DNA of 51,807 bases, from positions 1 through 51,807 of the forward strand of contig JAIXOM010000035.1 in NCBI GenBank assembly GCA_027486755.1, written 5' to 3'. The notes under the pieces were generated by a model, which was not told the DNA's origin, ran no database searches, and saw only the letters and a list, made by a program, of their open reading frames with translations. The DNA comes from Comamonadaceae bacterium. Its GTDB lineage: Bacteria; Pseudomonadota; Gammaproteobacteria; Burkholderiales; Burkholderiaceae_C. The position numbers were made by a program, and so were the translations under genes. This document shows, one piece after another, positions 27,426-36,263 of this stretch (positions are counted from its first letter, which is position 1; every line of letters starts with the position of its first letter).

Positions 27426-27934
27426 TCATGCCCACCGGCCAGCAGCTGCTGCTGCCGGCCAGCCCCTTGTTCATTGCCTCGAGCCTGTTGGGTGCGCTGC
27501 TGCTGAGCATGCTCAGCCAGCAGCCCTGGATGCCCGATGTGATGGCGCTGACCTTGGTGTTCTGGACCATTCATCAGCCGCTGCGGGTGGGCATAGGCGC
27601 GGCGTTTTGTTTTGGGCTGGTGATGGATGTGCAGCAGGCGGGCCTGTTGGGCCAGCATGCGCTGGCCTACACGGCGCTGAGTTTTCTGGGCATCATGATT
27701 CACCGCCGGGTCTTGTGGTTCCCAGTGCCCTCGCAGGCCCTTCAAGTCCTGCCGCTGATGATGTTCGCGCACCTGTTGGAGTTTTTGGTGCGCCTGGTCA
27801 GCGGCGGCGGCTGGCCCGAATGGTCCTATTGGCTTGCGCCGGTGCTGCAGGCCCTGCTGTGGCCGCTGGTCAGCGTGCTGCTGCTGATGCCGCAGCGGCG
27901 CGCCCCCGACCCCGACGCCACCCGACCCTTGTGA
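27422..27934 (+). CDS. mreD: Rod-shape-determining protein MreD
   Basis: A 170-residue, very hydrophobic protein with about five membrane helices. The N-terminal 'MPTGQQLLLPASPLFIASSL' and 'GFVMDVQQAGLLGQHALAY'-like core (FGLVMDVQQAGLLGQHALAY) are family features. GTG at 27422 overlaps the mreC stop; ATG 27428 is an alternative two codons later. It is part of the elongasome with MreBC and PBP2. Confidence 0.93.
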   Translation: MIMPTGQQLLLPASPLFIASSLLGALLLSMLSQQPWMPDVMALTLVFWTIHQPLRVGIGAAFCFGLVMDVQQAGLLGQHALAYTALSFLGIMIHRRVLWFPVPSQALQVLPLMMFAHLLEFLVRLVSGGGWPEWSYWLAPVLQALLWPLVSVLLLMPQRRAPDPDATRPL

Positions 27935-27940
27935 GCGCGC

Positions 27941-29986
27941 ATGACCCCACTGCGTGACGTCGACATTGAGCTCTCGCGCTTTCGCGACCGCATCATTGCG
28001 GCCAGTGTGCTGGTGCTGCTGTGCCTGGGCCTGCTGGCGGCGCGCCTGATTTATCTGCAGATCGTCAAGCACGAGTTCTATCTGGAGCAGGCCGAAAACA
28101 ACCGCACCGCCATCGTGCCCATCGTGCCCAACCGGGGCTTGATCACCGACCGCAACGGGGTGGTGCTGGCCACCAACTATTCGGCCTACACGCTGGAGAT
28201 CACGCCCGCGCGGGTCGAGCGCTTGGAAGAGACCATTGATGCGCTGGCACAGGTGGTTGAAATCAGCGCGCGCGACCGCCGGCGCTTTAAGCGCCTGCGC
28301 GAGGAGTTCAAGAGTTTCGAATCGCTGCCCATCCGCACCAAGCTCAGCGACGAAGAAGTCGCCCGCTTTGCGGCGCAGCGCTTTCGTTTTCCTGGCGTTG
28401 ACATCAAGGCCAGGCTGTTTCGCAACTACCCCTATGGCGATCTGGCCAGCCATGTGATCGGCTACATCGGCCGCATCAGCCCCAAGGAAAAAGAGCGCAT
28501 CGAGGAAGATGATGAGCAGGGCAATTACCGCGGCACCGACTACATCGGCAAGATCGGCGTCGAGCAAAGCTATGAGAAGCAGTTGCATGGCATCACCGGC
28601 GTTGAGCAGGTCGAGACCTCGGCCGGTGGGCGCGCCGTGCGACGCTTGTCCAGCAGCCCGGCGACACCGGGCGATACCGTGCGGTTGGCGATCGACATCA
28701 AGCTGCAAAAGCTGGTGGAAGACATGTTCGGCGATCGGCGCGGCGCACTGGTGGCCATAGACCCGCGCAACGGTGAGGTGCTCGCCTTTGTCAGCAAGCC
28801 CACCTTCGACCCCAATCTGTTTGTCGAGGGCATCGACAGCGAAAGCTGGGCCACGCTCAACGAGTCCATCGACAAGCCCCTGCTCAACCGGGCCCTGCGC
28901 GGCACCTATCCGCCGGGCTCGACCTACAAGCCCTTCATGGCCATGGCCGCCCTCGCCACCGGTAAGCGGGCGGCCAATGTGGTCGTCAACGACACCGGGG
29001 TGTGGACCTTCGGCGGCCACCAGTTCCGCAGCCATGGCGAGGGGCTGGGCGCTGTTGATATGCATCAAAGCATCGTCAAGTCCAGCAATGTGTACTACTA
29101 CAGCCTGGCCAATGAGCTGGGGGTCGACGCCATTCATGACTTCATGAAGCCGCTGGGCTTTGGGCAGATCACCGGCATTGATGTCCACGGCGAGGTGCGC
29201 GGTGTGTTGCCCAGCCAGGATTGGAAGCGCAAGACCTACAAGCGGCCCGAGCAGCAAAAATGGTATGCGGGCGAGACCATCTCGCTGGGCATAGGCCAAG
29301 GCTACAACACCTTCACCATGCTGCAACTGGCCCAGGCCACCGCCACCTTGGCCCAAGGCGGCGCGCAGTACAAGCCCCGCCTGGTGGTCGCCACCCAGGA
29401 CAGCGTGTCGCAGCGCCTGCAGCCTGTGGCCGTTGCCGCACCCACCGAGCTGGGCTACAAGAGCGAACATGTGGCCTTGATCAAGCGTGCGCTGGCCAGC
29501 GTGACCCAGGACGGTACTTCTGCGCGTGTGTTTGCAGGCGCCGCTTATCTCAGCGCGGGCAAGACCGGTACTGCGCAGGCGGTGACCATCGGCCAGAAGG
29601 ACAAATACAACGCCAGCAAGCTCGAGGAACACCAGCGTGACCACTCGCTGTACATGGCGTTTGCGCCGGTCGATGCGCCGCAGGTCGCGCTGGCGGTGGT
29701 GGTGGAAAACGCCGGCTTCGGCGCGGCCCATGCCGCGCCGATTGCGCGCCGGGTGTTCGACTACCTGCTAATGGGCCAGTACCCGAACGATGAAGATCTG
29801 GCGGCGGTGCAAAAAGGTCTGGCGGCCAACCCGATTGGCAAGCCGCGCGAGGCCAGCACCCTCGACGTTATGGGCAAGCCTGTGGTGTCCGTCAGCCATC
29901 CGATGGCAAGCGCTTCAGCGGCAGGGATCGCAATAGGGACCAGATCAGGGCCCGTAGCAGGGCCCGTATTAGGGCGCACCAACTGA
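27941..29986 (+). CDS. mrdA: Penicillin-binding protein 2
   Basis: A 681-residue class B transpeptidase of the elongasome. It has one N-terminal membrane helix (about 18-38), a PBP dimer domain, and a transpeptidase domain with active serine S327-T-Y-K330, S381-S-N383 and K541-T-G543. It cross-links peptidoglycan during side-wall growth. The C-terminal 60 residues (after 'DYLLMGQYPNDEDL') are a low-complexity extension with Ala/Gly/Ser. It starts 6 bp after mreD. The usual next gene, rodA, is not present downstream; a TRAP transporter follows instead. Confidence 0.97.
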   Translation: MTPLRDVDIELSRFRDRIIAASVLVLLCLGLLAARLIYLQIVKHEFYLEQAENNRTAIVPIVPNRGLITDRNGVVLATNYSAYTLEITPARVERLEETIDALAQVVEISARDRRRFKRLREEFKSFESLPIRTKLSDEEVARFAAQRFRFPGVDIKARLFRNYPYGDLASHVIGYIGRISPKEKERIEEDDEQGNYRGTDYIGKIGVEQSYEKQLHGITGVEQVETSAGGRAVRRLSSSPATPGDTVRLAIDIKLQKLVEDMFGDRRGALVAIDPRNGEVLAFVSKPTFDPNLFVEGIDSESWATLNESIDKPLLNRALRGTYPPGSTYKPFMAMAALATGKRAANVVVNDTGVWTFGGHQFRSHGEGLGAVDMHQSIVKSSNVYYYSLANELGVDAIHDFMKPLGFGQITGIDVHGEVRGVLPSQDWKRKTYKRPEQQKWYAGETISLGIGQGYNTFTMLQLAQATATLAQGGAQYKPRLVVATQDSVSQRLQPVAVAAPTELGYKSEHVALIKRALASVTQDGTSARVFAGAAYLSAGKTGTAQAVTIGQKDKYNASKLEEHQRDHSLYMAFAPVDAPQVALAVVVENAGFGAAHAAPIARRVFDYLLMGQYPNDEDLAAVQKGLAANPIGKPREASTLDVMGKPVVSVSHPMASASAAGIAIGTRSGPVAGPVLGRTN

Positions 29987-30099
29987 GCGCAAGGCTGGAG
30001 CACAGCGGCAAAACGCACCAACTGCGCGCGCCGACTACCTCATCAAGCACCGCTGCAAGCCCTGCGCTAAAAAACTTAGCTCAATAAGTGGCAACGCGG

Positions 30100-30128
30100 T
30101 TGACAGTCCCAGCAAGATTGGGAATAGT
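30100..30128 (+). promoter_or_regulatory. Sigma70-type promoter of the TRAP operon
   Basis: A consensus -35 TTGACA (30100-30105) is followed after 17 bp by AATAGT (30123-30128, 4 of 6 matches). An AAGGAG ribosome site at 30143-30148 precedes the ATG at 30154 with good spacing. This leaves a very short 5' leader. Confidence 0.7.
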
Positions 30129-30153
30129 CCCTGCCATTCACTAAGGAGTACTC

Positions 30154-31134
30154 ATGAAAAAACTCGTTGCGTCCCTGACCGCCGTTTTGGCGTGCCTGGG
30201 CCCAGTCGCGGCACAGGCCCAAGTCAAGTGGGACATGCCCACGCCCTATGCGGACTCGGAGTTCCAGACCAAGAACGATTACCAGTTTGCCGAAGATGTC
30301 AAGAAGGCCACCAATGGCGCTTTGGACATCAAGGTGCACAGCGCCAACTCGCTGATCAAGAACCCGGAGATCAAGCGCGCGGTGCAGACCGGCCAGGTGC
30401 AGATCGGCGAAATTTTCAAGCCCAACCTGGGGCCGGAAGATCCGGTGTTCGAGCTCGATGCCATTCCGTTTTTTGCTGCCAGCTACAGAGAGGCGCGGGC
30501 CCTGCTCGAAGTCTCGCGCCCGGCCATCACCGAGAAGCTGATGAAGCAGGGTCTGCGCGTGCTCTACATGGTGCCGTGGCCCTCACAGGCTTTCTTCACC
30601 AAAAAGCCCATCAATTCGGTAGCCGAGCTCAAGGGCTTGAAGATGCGCACCTACAACGCGCAAACCGCCCGCCTCGCACAACTGATGGGTACCGTGCCCA
30701 CCACGGTGCAGGCCACCGAGATTCCCCAGGCCTTCAGCTCGGGCATCATCGACACCATGTTCACCTCGGCCCCCACAGCGGTGACCACCAAGGCCTGGGA
30801 CTACACCAAGTTCGTCTATGACACCCAGGCTTGGGTGCCCAAGAACGTGGTCTTCGTCAATGAGCGCGCCTTCCAGGCTCTGCCCGAGGCGGTGCGCAAG
30901 GTGCTGCTCGAGCAGGCTGCCCTGGCCGAAAAGCGCGGCTGGGAATGGAGCCAGCGTGACAACGACGAGTCGCCCAAAGTTCTGGTCAAGAACGGCATGA
31001 GCCTGACAGCCATCAGCCCGGCCTTCAGCGCCGAGCTCAAGAAGATCGGCGACCAGATGCTCGACGACTGGCTGAAAAAAGCCGGCCCCGACGGCAAGAA
31101 AATCGTCGACGCCTACCGCGAAAAACTCAAGTAA
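30154..31134 (+). CDS. TRAP transporter substrate-binding protein (DctP family)
   Basis: A 326-residue periplasmic receptor with a Sec signal peptide (MKKLVASLTAVLACLGPVAA, cleavage near AQA-Q). DctP-family features include 'AVQTGQVQIGEIFKPNLGPED', 'INSVAELKGLKMRTYNAQTARLAQLMG' (Arg in 'KMRTYN' usually contacts the ligand carboxylate), and 'EIPQAFSSGIIDTMFTSAP'. It delivers an organic acid to the DctQM permease. A terminator follows, so receptor mRNA may outnumber the permease mRNA. The ligand is unknown. Confidence 0.93.
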   Translation: MKKLVASLTAVLACLGPVAAQAQVKWDMPTPYADSEFQTKNDYQFAEDVKKATNGALDIKVHSANSLIKNPEIKRAVQTGQVQIGEIFKPNLGPEDPVFELDAIPFFAASYREARALLEVSRPAITEKLMKQGLRVLYMVPWPSQAFFTKKPINSVAELKGLKMRTYNAQTARLAQLMGTVPTTVQATEIPQAFSSGIIDTMFTSAPTAVTTKAWDYTKFVYDTQAWVPKNVVFVNERAFQALPEAVRKVLLEQAALAEKRGWEWSQRDNDESPKVLVKNGMSLTAISPAFSAELKKIGDQMLDDWLKKAGPDGKKIVDAYREKLK

Positions 31135-31151
31135 AACGACACTGCATGTCC

Positions 31152-31183
31152 AGCCCGCCCTCAAAGAGAGGCGGGCTTTTTTT
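31152..31183 (+). terminator. Terminator between TRAP receptor and permease genes
   Basis: AGCCCGCC (31152-31159) pairs with GGCGGGCT (31170-31177), loop of 10, followed by a T run to 31183. It lies 15 bp before the small permease ATG and is expected to attenuate transcription of the permease genes. Confidence 0.88.
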
Positions 31184-31198
31184 CTAAGCAGGTAATCC

Positions 31199-31729
31199 AT
31201 GCGTTCTTTTCTCGACAAGCTCTACATGGGAAGCGGCCTGCTGGCCGCTTTCTTTCTCTTCATGATTGGTCTGCTGGTGATGGCACAGGTCTTCGGCCGC
31301 ATGTTCGACTGGATGATCCCTTCGGCCGACGACTTTGCCCGCCTGTGTCTGGCCGCTTCATCGTTTCTGGCCCTGGCCCACACCCTGCGCCGGGGCGGGC
31401 ATATCCGGGTGAACTTGCTGCTCGATCGACTGTCTCCCACGGGTTCGCGGGTGCTTGAATTGCTGTGCCTGGGTTTTGGCACTGCGCTGATGGCCTACTT
31501 CAGCTACTACTGCTTTGACATGGTGTATGACGGCATCTTGTTCCCCGACTACACCATCGGCCTGATCCCCATCCCGAAATGGATACCGCAGATCGGTATG
31601 ACGATAGGCGTGGTGCTGCTGTTCATCGCCTTTGCCGATGACCTGGTCTGTGTGATCAGGGGCGAGTTGCCCTCGTATCAAAGAAACGCTTCCGACAACC
31701 CTGAAGATCGCCACGCGGCGCACGAGTAA
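31199..31729 (+). CDS. TRAP transporter small permease (DctQ)
   Basis: A 176-residue protein with four hydrophobic segments, and 'ADDFARLCLAASSFLALAHTLRRGGHIRVNLL' region typical of DctQ (E/D-x-x-x-R...HxRV). It is the four-helix membrane subunit that pairs with DctM. An AGGTAAT box is near the ATG. It ends 5 bp before the large permease start. The C-terminal tail is polar and short. Confidence 0.92.
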   Translation: MRSFLDKLYMGSGLLAAFFLFMIGLLVMAQVFGRMFDWMIPSADDFARLCLAASSFLALAHTLRRGGHIRVNLLLDRLSPTGSRVLELLCLGFGTALMAYFSYYCFDMVYDGILFPDYTIGLIPIPKWIPQIGMTIGVVLLFIAFADDLVCVIRGELPSYQRNASDNPEDRHAAHE

Positions 31730-31734
31730 TCACC

Positions 31735-33039
31735 ATGGAACAAACCGCAGCCGCCGGCATACTGCTGGTCGCGATTTTTATCTTGCTGGGCGGCGGTCTT
31801 TGGATCGCGCTGTCGCTGATCACGGTGGGCGTGATCGGGATCGCCTTTTTCTCCAACGCGCCGGTGGGCAAACTGCTGGCCACCACCGTCTGGGGCCAAA
31901 GCTCTGAATGGGCCATGACCGCCTTGCCCCTGTTCATATGGATGGGCGAGATCCTGTTTCGAACGCGCCTGTCCGAAGACATGTTCACCGGCCTGGCGCC
32001 CTGGGTGCGCCGGCTGCCGGGACGGCTGCTGCACGTCAATGTGATTGGCTCGGGCATCTTCGCTGCTGTCTCGGGCTCCTCGACCGCCACCGCGGTGACC
32101 ATCGGCCGAATGACCGTGCCCGAGTTACTCAAGCGCGGCTACAACGAACAGGTGGTGCTGGGCTCGCTGGCTGGTGCCGGCACCCTGGGCATCATGATCC
32201 CGCCATCGATCATCATGATCGTCTACGGCGTGGCCGCCAATGTGTCGATTGCGCGCCTGTTCATCGCCGGCATCCTACCCGGGCTTTTGCTGGTGCTGCT
32301 TTTCATGGGCTGCATCATGCTGCACGCCTGGACCAACCCGAAAGCGATTCCGCCGGCCGACCCGCCCACCACCTTGGGGCAAAAGCTGTATGCCTCGCGC
32401 CGCCTGTTCCCCATCATCACCCTGATCGTGCTGGTGATCGGTTCGATCTATGCGGGCTTTGCCACCGCCACCGAGGCCGCGGGTGTTGGCGTCATGGGCG
32501 CGCTGATTTTGGCGGCGCTCACCGGCACCTTGAGCTGGAAGAGCTTTCGCGAAAGCCTGATGCAGGCCACCGAAACCTCCTGCATGCTGGCTTTCATCAT
32601 TGCCGGGGCGGCTTTCACCACCGTGGCCATGGGCTTTACCGGCATCCCCAAGGCGCTGGCCGAACTGATCATCGAATGGCAGCTGACGCCGGCCATGCTG
32701 ATTGCGACCCTGACCGTGCTGTATGTGATCCTGGGCTGTTTCCTCGACGGCGTCTCCATGATCGTGCTGACCTTGTCGGTGGTCATGCCCATGATCAACG
32801 CGGCCGGCATCGACCCGATCTGGTTTGGCATTTACATTGTGCTGGTGGTCGAGATCGCCACCATCACGCCGCCGGTGGGCTTCAACCTTTTCGTGCTGCA
32901 AGGGCTGTCCAAACGGGACATCATCTACATCTCCAAGGGGGCCATCCCGTCCTTCCTGGCGCTGGTGCTGGCCTGCTTACTGCTGTGGTTCTTCCCAGGC
33001 ATTGCCACCTACCTGCCCTCGGTGATGTACGGCAACTGA
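31735..33039 (+). CDS. TRAP transporter large permease (DctM)
   Basis: A 434-residue, about 12-helix permease of the DctM/ion-transporter superfamily that uses a Na+ gradient. Recognised features are 'GSGIFAAVSGSSTATAVTIG', 'VLGSLAGAGTLGIMIPPSIIMIVYG', 'AATEAAGVGVMGAL'-like region and 'EIATITPPVGFNLFVLQGLS'. It forms the channel for the solute delivered by the upstream receptor. It is the last gene of the TRAP operon and ends at a hairpin shared with the convergent epimerase. Confidence 0.95.
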   Translation: MEQTAAAGILLVAIFILLGGGLWIALSLITVGVIGIAFFSNAPVGKLLATTVWGQSSEWAMTALPLFIWMGEILFRTRLSEDMFTGLAPWVRRLPGRLLHVNVIGSGIFAAVSGSSTATAVTIGRMTVPELLKRGYNEQVVLGSLAGAGTLGIMIPPSIIMIVYGVAANVSIARLFIAGILPGLLLVLLFMGCIMLHAWTNPKAIPPADPPTTLGQKLYASRRLFPIITLIVLVIGSIYAGFATATEAAGVGVMGALILAALTGTLSWKSFRESLMQATETSCMLAFIIAGAAFTTVAMGFTGIPKALAELIIEWQLTPAMLIATLTVLYVILGCFLDGVSMIVLTLSVVMPMINAAGIDPIWFGIYIVLVVEIATITPPVGFNLFVLQGLSKRDIIYISKGAIPSFLALVLACLLLWFFPGIATYLPSVMYGN

Positions 33040-33049
33040 TCGGCCCGGC

Positions 33050-33073
33050 GGCCTGGTTCAGCCGAACCAGGCC
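33050..33073. terminator. Convergent hairpin between TRAP permease and epimerase
   Basis: GGCCTGGTTC (33050-33059) and GAACCAGGCC (33064-33073) are perfect 10-bp arms with a 4-nt loop. The hairpin overlaps the stop codon of the minus-strand gene. There is no clear T run on either side, so termination strength is uncertain. Confidence 0.65.
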
Positions 33074-34050
33074 TTGTGGGCCAAGGCCCACTGGGCGTAA
33101 GCGCCGGCCTGCAGCGCCACATCGGCCTGCAGGTCCCAACCCTCGGCCTGGGCGCGAGAGCAACGCAAGGCGCTGCGCTGGCGGCTGAGGTCGTCGAAGA
33201 GATCGATATTGGGCGGCTGCGCGCCGTCAGCCAAGGCCCAATCAAAGCTGGGGTCCAGCAACTGCAAGGCCTGGCAAAACACCGACGGGTGCCAGACCCG
33301 GCCGGGTGAGAGGTTGTAGATGCGGTGGGCCAATGTATCGGCTTGCAGCATGCCGGCCAGGGCCTGTGCGACCTGCGCCGAATGCACCCAGTCGCGCTGG
33401 CCCAGCGGCGCCAGCCGCACCGGCTGGCCTTGCGCCCAGCGCCGCGCAATCTGCCACAGCGGCGACAAGGTGTCGCGTAAGCCGGTATCGCGCTCCCAGG
33501 GGCCATACGCGGCGGTGATGCGGGCTAGCGCCACCCGCAGGCCGTGCAGCTCCTCGTAGCGCCGGCCTATGCCTTCAATCGCCACCTTGCCGATGCCGTA
33601 CAAATTGGCCGGTGAAGTGGGCTGTGTTTCGTCCAGATCCTGGCCCTCAAAAATCGCCTGGCCGTAAACCGCCGAGGAGCTGGCCAGCACCACCCGGCGC
33701 ACGCCAGCATGCACGCAGGCATCGAGCGCATTGACGGTGCCCATCAGATTGACGTCCAGAATCTCGCGGGTCGCCACCTTCTCACGCGCTTGCGCGGCGG
33801 TGATCACCGCGCCGTGAAACAGCTGCGTAGCGCGGTGGTCGCCCAGACACTGCTTGAGCTGCGCGTCGCGGATGTCGCCCTGCACCGTCGTCAGCTGCCC
33901 CGGCATGCGGGCAAATTCGGACAGGGCCAGTGCTGGCAGCGGGTCCATCGAATGCGCCAGCACGGTATGGCCGGCCCGCAGCAGATGCTCGATCAGACTC
34001 AGGCCGATAAAGCCACTGCCGCCGGTGATGGCGATCACATCAGAGGACAT
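33058..34050 (-). CDS. NAD(P)-dependent epimerase/dehydratase (extended SDR)
   Basis: A 330-residue extended short-chain dehydrogenase. 'VIAITGGSGFIG' is the Rossmann nucleotide-binding loop, 'SSSAVYGQ' holds the catalytic Ser, and Y-x-x-x-K appears as 'YGIGKVAIEG'. UDP-sugar epimerases and hydroxysteroid dehydrogenases have the same layout. ATG 34050 is chosen; a GTG at 34074 would overlap the preceding oxidoreductase stop by 4 bp (GTGA) and is a realistic alternative. It probably shares an operon with that oxidoreductase. The substrate is unknown. Confidence 0.87.
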   Translation of the reverse strand: MSSDVIAITGGSGFIGLSLIEHLLRAGHTVLAHSMDPLPALALSEFARMPGQLTTVQGDIRDAQLKQCLGDHRATQLFHGAVITAAQAREKVATREILDVNLMGTVNALDACVHAGVRRVVLASSSAVYGQAIFEGQDLDETQPTSPANLYGIGKVAIEGIGRRYEELHGLRVALARITAAYGPWERDTGLRDTLSPLWQIARRWAQGQPVRLAPLGQRDWVHSAQVAQALAGMLQADTLAHRIYNLSPGRVWHPSVFCQALQLLDPSFDWALADGAQPPNIDLFDDLSRQRSALRCSRAQAEGWDLQADVALQAGAYAQWALAHKAWFG

Positions 34051-34070
34051 GGCGCCTGCGCGATCGGCGT

Positions 34071-36074
34071 TCACAGCGCCCGGGCCAGCGCGTGGCCCTC
34101 ATAGACTGCCTCGAGCGCCGTGCGCGCGCTGATGCAGTCACCGGCCAGATGCCAGTTCGCCCGCTGACCCTGCGCAGCCAAAGCCTTCAGGCCCAGCTCC
34201 AGCGCCTGATCGCTGCGCCCGTACTGGGCGCCGACCACGCTGTCAAAACCCTTCTCAAGCAGCACCTCGCCAGTCGATACATCTTCGAGCGTCAAAGTCT
34301 GACCGTCATAGGCCAGCAACTGGCGCAGCAGCACCAGGCGCACGCCCTTGTCGCGCAGCCGCTTGCGGTTGGACAGGGTCGAGTAGATGGTGGCGCGCCA
34401 GGCAAAGCCGGCCACCGGCGTGAAGACGGTGACTTGCTTGCCCAGATCGGCCAGGTGCTCGATCACCGACAGCGCGGTCCATTCGCCAGTCAGGTCGTAA
34501 AACGCCACCCGCTGGCCCAGGGCCTGCGGATCGGCCAGCGCCTGCTCTTGGGTGAGCAAAGCCTGCCCCTGCGGGGGCGTGACCGCACTGGCGCGGGCGC
34601 CGGTGGCCACAATCACTTCGTCAAAGCCGGCCTCCAGCACCGCCTGCGGCGAGGCTTCGCGGCCCAGCTCAATATGCACGCCGTGGCGCTTGAGCATCTG
34701 CTGCTGGTGATGGAACAGGTGCCCAAAGTCCTGCCGCAAGGCCATGTGCTGCGTCCACAGCAGCTGCCCACCGAGTTGCTGACTGCGCTCCCACAGGGTG
34801 ACGCTGTGGCCGCGCGCCGCCGCCACCCAGGCCGCCTCGCAGCCGGCCGGCCCACCGCCTATGACCAGCACCCGCTTCGGATTTGCGCTGCGGTCCTGCT
34901 CGGCCTCGGGCCAGCGCGCTTCCTGGCCGGCGCGCGGATTGATCAAACAGGTGATGGCGATGTTGCGCTCAAGCCGCTGGGAGCAGCCCTGGTTGCAGCC
35001 CAAGCAATGGCGCACCTCGTCGGCGCGGCCCTGCGCGTATTTGTTGACCAGCGCTGGGTCGGCCACATGCGCGCGCGCCATGCCCACCATGTCGGCATGG
35101 CCGGCTGCCAGCATGTCCTGCGCGTCTTGCAAGGTGCGGTACTTGCACACGGTGAAGACGGCTGTGTTTAAGGACGCCGCCCGCAGAGCTTGGCGTATGC
35201 CTTGCGGCAGGGCGCGAAACTCGGCCACGCCAAACGCCATATCGGCCATTTGCGTGCCCAGCGAATGGCTCATGTGATAGGCCGAGTGCGACACATGGAT
35301 GAAGTCGATGGCGCAGGCCTGCGCCGCCGCTACCGCGATCTCCTGCGACATCGGCAGGGTCAGCCCGCCGGGCATGAACTCCTCGGCGCTGATGCGTATG
35401 CCCAGGCAAAAATCAGGGCCCACCGCTGCGCGCACCGCCTGTAGGACCTCCAGCGGAAAGCGCATTCGGTTTGGCACGCTGCCGCCGTACTCATCGTCGC
35501 GCTGATTGGACATGGGCGAGAGAAACTGCTGCAGCAAATGCCCGTGGCCCCAGTGCAATTCAATGCCGTCCATGCCGGCGGCCACCATGTTCAGGGCCAC
35601 CCGCACATGGGCATCGCGCACCTCGTCCATGCCTTGGCGGTCCAGCGCACGCGGGTGGGTGGCGCCCAGCGACCAGCGCAAATCACTGGCCGAGACGGAC
35701 ACCGTGCGTTCAAACTCGCCGTCGATCTGCCGACCCATGTGGCAGATCTGCGCCATCAGGGCAGCGCCCTCGGCATGCACCGCCTGGGCCACTGCGGCAA
35801 AGGCCTCGACCGCGCCGGGCAGGTAGCCGGAGACGCCCTGCGGCCGGCCCAGGGTGTTGTCCATCACCCGGATGGCCTCGAAGATGATGGCGCCGACACC
35901 GCCGCGGGCGCGTTCGCGGTGGTAATCCACATGGCGCTGGCTGGGCAGGTGGTGCTCGCCGAAATTGGTGGTGTGCGCCGGCACAAAAATCCGGTTGCGC
36001 AAGCTCAAGCGGTTGAGCGTGATGGGCTTGAACACATCGGGGTAGGTGGCATGGCCGGGCAATGTCTGGCTCAT
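34071..36074 (-). CDS. FMN/FAD/4Fe-4S NADH:flavin oxidoreductase (dienoyl-CoA reductase/N-demethylase type)
   Basis: A 667-residue protein with an N-terminal Old-Yellow-Enzyme TIM barrel (about 10-345) binding FMN, a cysteine cluster C357-x2-C360-x3-C364-x11-C376 for one 4Fe-4S centre, and a C-terminal FAD/NAD domain starting with 'GGGPAG' (about 406-411). The active-site loop reads 'GHGHLLQQFLSPMSNQRDDEYGGS', with His where 2,4-dienoyl-CoA reductase often has Tyr. The same layout occurs in trimethylamine dehydrogenase and proline-betaine or N-methylproline demethylases, so a demethylase role is possible. It is divergent from the 36.3 kb operon. Confidence 0.88.
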   Translation of the reverse strand: MSQTLPGHATYPDVFKPITLNRLSLRNRIFVPAHTTNFGEHHLPSQRHVDYHRERARGGVGAIIFEAIRVMDNTLGRPQGVSGYLPGAVEAFAAVAQAVHAEGAALMAQICHMGRQIDGEFERTVSVSASDLRWSLGATHPRALDRQGMDEVRDAHVRVALNMVAAGMDGIELHWGHGHLLQQFLSPMSNQRDDEYGGSVPNRMRFPLEVLQAVRAAVGPDFCLGIRISAEEFMPGGLTLPMSQEIAVAAAQACAIDFIHVSHSAYHMSHSLGTQMADMAFGVAEFRALPQGIRQALRAASLNTAVFTVCKYRTLQDAQDMLAAGHADMVGMARAHVADPALVNKYAQGRADEVRHCLGCNQGCSQRLERNIAITCLINPRAGQEARWPEAEQDRSANPKRVLVIGGGPAGCEAAWVAAARGHSVTLWERSQQLGGQLLWTQHMALRQDFGHLFHHQQQMLKRHGVHIELGREASPQAVLEAGFDEVIVATGARASAVTPPQGQALLTQEQALADPQALGQRVAFYDLTGEWTALSVIEHLADLGKQVTVFTPVAGFAWRATIYSTLSNRKRLRDKGVRLVLLRQLLAYDGQTLTLEDVSTGEVLLEKGFDSVVGAQYGRSDQALELGLKALAAQGQRANWHLAGDCISARTALEAVYEGHALARAL

Positions 36075-36263
36075 CGATGCTCTCGCGCGTAAGGGTGGGT
36101 CGGGGTGTGCAGACCATTCTAGGCACAGCAGACCTCGGGATAACCCGCGTCAGACCGGCGCAAAATGACAAGCGCAGGCTCGGGTTTGTAGGCCCCACAG
36201 GCACTGTGGAAAGTTGGTAGCATCCACGGGCCGAATGCGGCCAAGTATGGAGAGGACTTGCTC

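Noticed and set aside
27293..29731. An 812-codon open frame on the minus strand across mreC, mreD and mrdA
   Set aside because: It is antisense to three clearly recognised genes, shows no family motif, and is the kind of shadow frame expected in GC-rich DNA.
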